Of a stretch of DNA of 42,690 nucleotides, positions 41,344 through 42,690 are shown one piece after another (the first letter of the stretch is position 1; each line of letters begins with the position of its first letter). Source of the DNA: Bacteroidetes bacterium UBA3022 (GTDB taxonomy: Bacteria; Bacteroidota; Bacteroidia; Chitinophagales; BACL12); contig DDYY01000058.1 of the NCBI GenBank assembly GCA_002346225.1, positions 1 through 42,690 on the forward strand. Reading direction: 5' to 3'. The position numbers and the translations under genes are program-made. The notes below the pieces were generated by a model that saw nothing but the letters and a program-made list of their open reading frames with translations, made no database searches and was not told the DNA's origin.

Positions 41344-42690
41344 TTACCGGGTAATCATGACGCGTTCCCCCTGGTATATCCGGCTGTCGCTGATGTACTG
41401 AAGGAAGTAAAGGCCTGAAGGCAAATCGTCTACCGCTACAATGGAACTTCCGGATGCTCCGCCTGCCATATGGCGAAGCTGTATTCTCCTGCCCGACATA
41501 TCTATCAGCATCACATCTCCTTCCGGTAAAGCGGAAGTCCAGTTCAACTGCAAAAAGCTGGAAGCAGGTACAGGACCTACTGTGAGCCAGCCGGCAGGAA
41601 GATCTGTTATAGCCTGTGGAATTACTTTCTCCTCAATATTAATGTTATCTAAATATAAATTATTTCCGTATCCGGTAATATTCCGGAATACCAGACTAAC
41701 GAATGTAGAACCGGCAAATGCAGAAAGGTCAATAGTATCTTTTCTCCATTGTGATTCTGAAGGCGTAAAACTGGCAGAAATGGGTGAGCGGGTAGACAAA
41801 TCTTCCCCCTCCTTGAAATAGACAGACGTGAATGTGGCACCACAATCGGTTGTAACCAGAACTTCCATAGCATCGGTGTAGGTAGTACTCCCCTGCTTAT
41901 AATATGTATAGGCTACATCGAAACTCACCTGAGGAGCTTCCATATCAGTCAGGTCAACAGGAATACTTACCAAGTCATCTGTTGCACCCTCACTATCGTA
42001 ATCATAATTATTAACCCATGCTGCGGCTACATCCGTGCTGGAAGCAGCAGTAGTCCGCTCCCAGGTGATACCGCCGGTATTATTCTCTACAGACCAGCCC
42101 GTTGTCGGAAATACCACTGATTCAAATCCTTCCACCAGGGGTGCTTCAACTCCCGAAGTATAAACGCTAAAGTCGCTGCTGCCGCTGTCATTGGTGGGAT
42201 TAAGGTCAACAAAACCATTAGGATTACTGGTATTCACCTCGAAAGTGTGCCCACCTTCCGTAGCCGTAATCTCAGGCAGGCTAAAGCTTGTACTTTCCAG
42301 CGACGCCAGACTTCCTATCCATGTATAAGTAAAAGGTGTGCCACCATCAATGCTGTATTCAATTTCCAGCGAGGTAAGTACCTCCGCACCAAAGTTCCGA
42401 ATGGTTATTTCAGGAACAATCGTGTTTTCACAACTCAACCCTACCGGTTCGATAACCGTCAGTAAAGATGCGTCGTGCGCCAAGAGTTCGATTGGCAGAC
42501 AACCATCTGATTCCAATAATTCCGGGTAAAAGTTATTGATGGCATTCCACATCCTGTCAGCCTGACCCTGCGTGAAGATATTCATACAACCATCATTGGT
42601 ATAGTCCATATAATTCATGTACATAACGCCATCACCCGTGTCTGTGCAGGCGTCATATCGGGGGAAGGACGGACATCCATAATTCTCTCC
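41344..42690 (-). CDS. M43-type (cytophagalysin-like) T9SS metalloprotease, 5' end outside window
   Basis: The frame is open to the window edge, so at least 448 residues of the C-terminal part are present and the HExxH zinc site lies outside. Just inside the window the segment MNYMDYTNDGC is the Met-turn of M43 (pappalysin-like) peptidases, with FTQGQADRMW after it. A CARDB-like domain follows (EITIRNFGAEVLTSLEIEYS), then a jelly-roll carbohydrate-binding-like domain (about EGFESVVFP to LYLDNINIEE) and a T9SS sorting domain at the end (from VGPVPASSFL to YQGERVMITR). It is thus a secreted or surface protease. The peptidase activity is inferred from the Met-turn and architecture. Confidence 0.85.
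   Translation of the reverse strand, partial: GENYGCPSFPRYDACTDTGDGVMYMNYMDYTNDGCMNIFTQGQADRMWNAINNFYPELLESDGCLPIELLAHDASLLTVIEPVGLSCENTIVPEITIRNFGAEVLTSLEIEYSIDGGTPFTYTWIGSLASLESTSFSLPEITATEGGHTFEVNTSNPNGFVDLNPTNDSGSSDFSVYTSGVEAPLVEGFESVVFPTTGWSVENNTGGITWERTTAASSTDVAAAWVNNYDYDSEGATDDLVSIPVDLTDMEAPQVSFDVAYTYYKQGSTTYTDAMEVLVTTDCGATFTSVYFKEGEDLSTRSPISASFTPSESQWRKDTIDLSAFAGSTFVSLVFRNITGYGNNLYLDNINIEEKVIPQAITDLPAGWLTVGPVPASSFLQLNWTSALPEGDVMLIDMSGRRIQLRHMAGGASGSSIVAVDDLPSGLYFLQYISDSRIYQGERVMITR

Noticed and set aside
13..42690. Mobile element, prophage or defence island
   Set aside because: No integrase, transposase, phage structural or known defence gene is seen, and gene content is housekeeping and envelope throughout.

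Overview
The window looks like chromosomal DNA from a member of the Bacteroidota, probably a free-living member of the Chitinophagales/Saprospirales kind. Four lines of sequence evidence support this. Promoter boxes of the form TAnnTTTG, the Bacteroidota -7 element, lie in front of many genes. Two secreted proteins end in type IX secretion (T9SS) sorting domains. The families present (DUF2723, DUF3467, DUF6089, DUF6265, YfhO, PopT/DUF368, an AlgI-like acyltransferase with SGNH partners) are typical of that phylum. Start codons mostly lack Shine-Dalgarno sequences. I see no rRNA, tRNA, CRISPR array, transposase, integrase or phage gene, and coding density is very high.

Layout. 1-3394 (+): membrane protein, secreted YD-repeat-like protein, low-molecular-weight phosphatase and hisS in one tight run. 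3395-4032: the only long non-coding stretch, built of degenerate 7-nt and 6-nt tandem tracts, a duplicated unit, a perfect palindrome and inverted arms. 4033-8211 (-): an AlgI-like O-acyltransferase with two overlapping SGNH proteins. 8289-10919 (-): an RluA pseudouridine synthase and a seven-repeat T9SS propeller protein. 11007-16006 (+): a potassium channel, a giant DUF2723 membrane protein and rlmB. 16017-24765: pfkA, a sugar MFS transporter, an epimerase-type threonine dehydrogenase, a GT4 glycosyltransferase, a YfhO protein and a deacetylase-like protein. 24837-30298: an ALDH7-type dehydrogenase, a DUF6265 protein, isocitrate dehydrogenase and an arylsulfate sulfotransferase-like lipoprotein. 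30306-33326 (-): an M1 peptidase with a barrel-like C-terminal part. 33483-38072: a TPR protein, a methyltransferase, and the operon comA-like / popT-like / aroE. 38069-42690 (-): a DUF6089 protein, then DUF3467, GT2 and WecE-type aminotransferase, and finally a 5'-truncated M43-type T9SS metalloprotease running off the window.

How the genes work together. Most of the window is central metabolism and housekeeping (hisS, pfkA, icd, aroE, rlmB). A second theme is the cell envelope: acyl transfer to glycans (AlgI/SGNH), lipid-linked sugar handling (DUF2723, YfhO, GT4, GT2, WecE, PopT), deacetylation, arylsulfate chemistry and T9SS cargo. I do not see a clear defence system or mobile island. The most unexplained signals are the heptamer/palindrome region at 3579-4028, the palindromic operator-like site before icd, a group of genes whose -7 box almost touches the start codon (leaderless geometry), the M1-barrel fusion, and a comA-like gene without its usual pathway partners.
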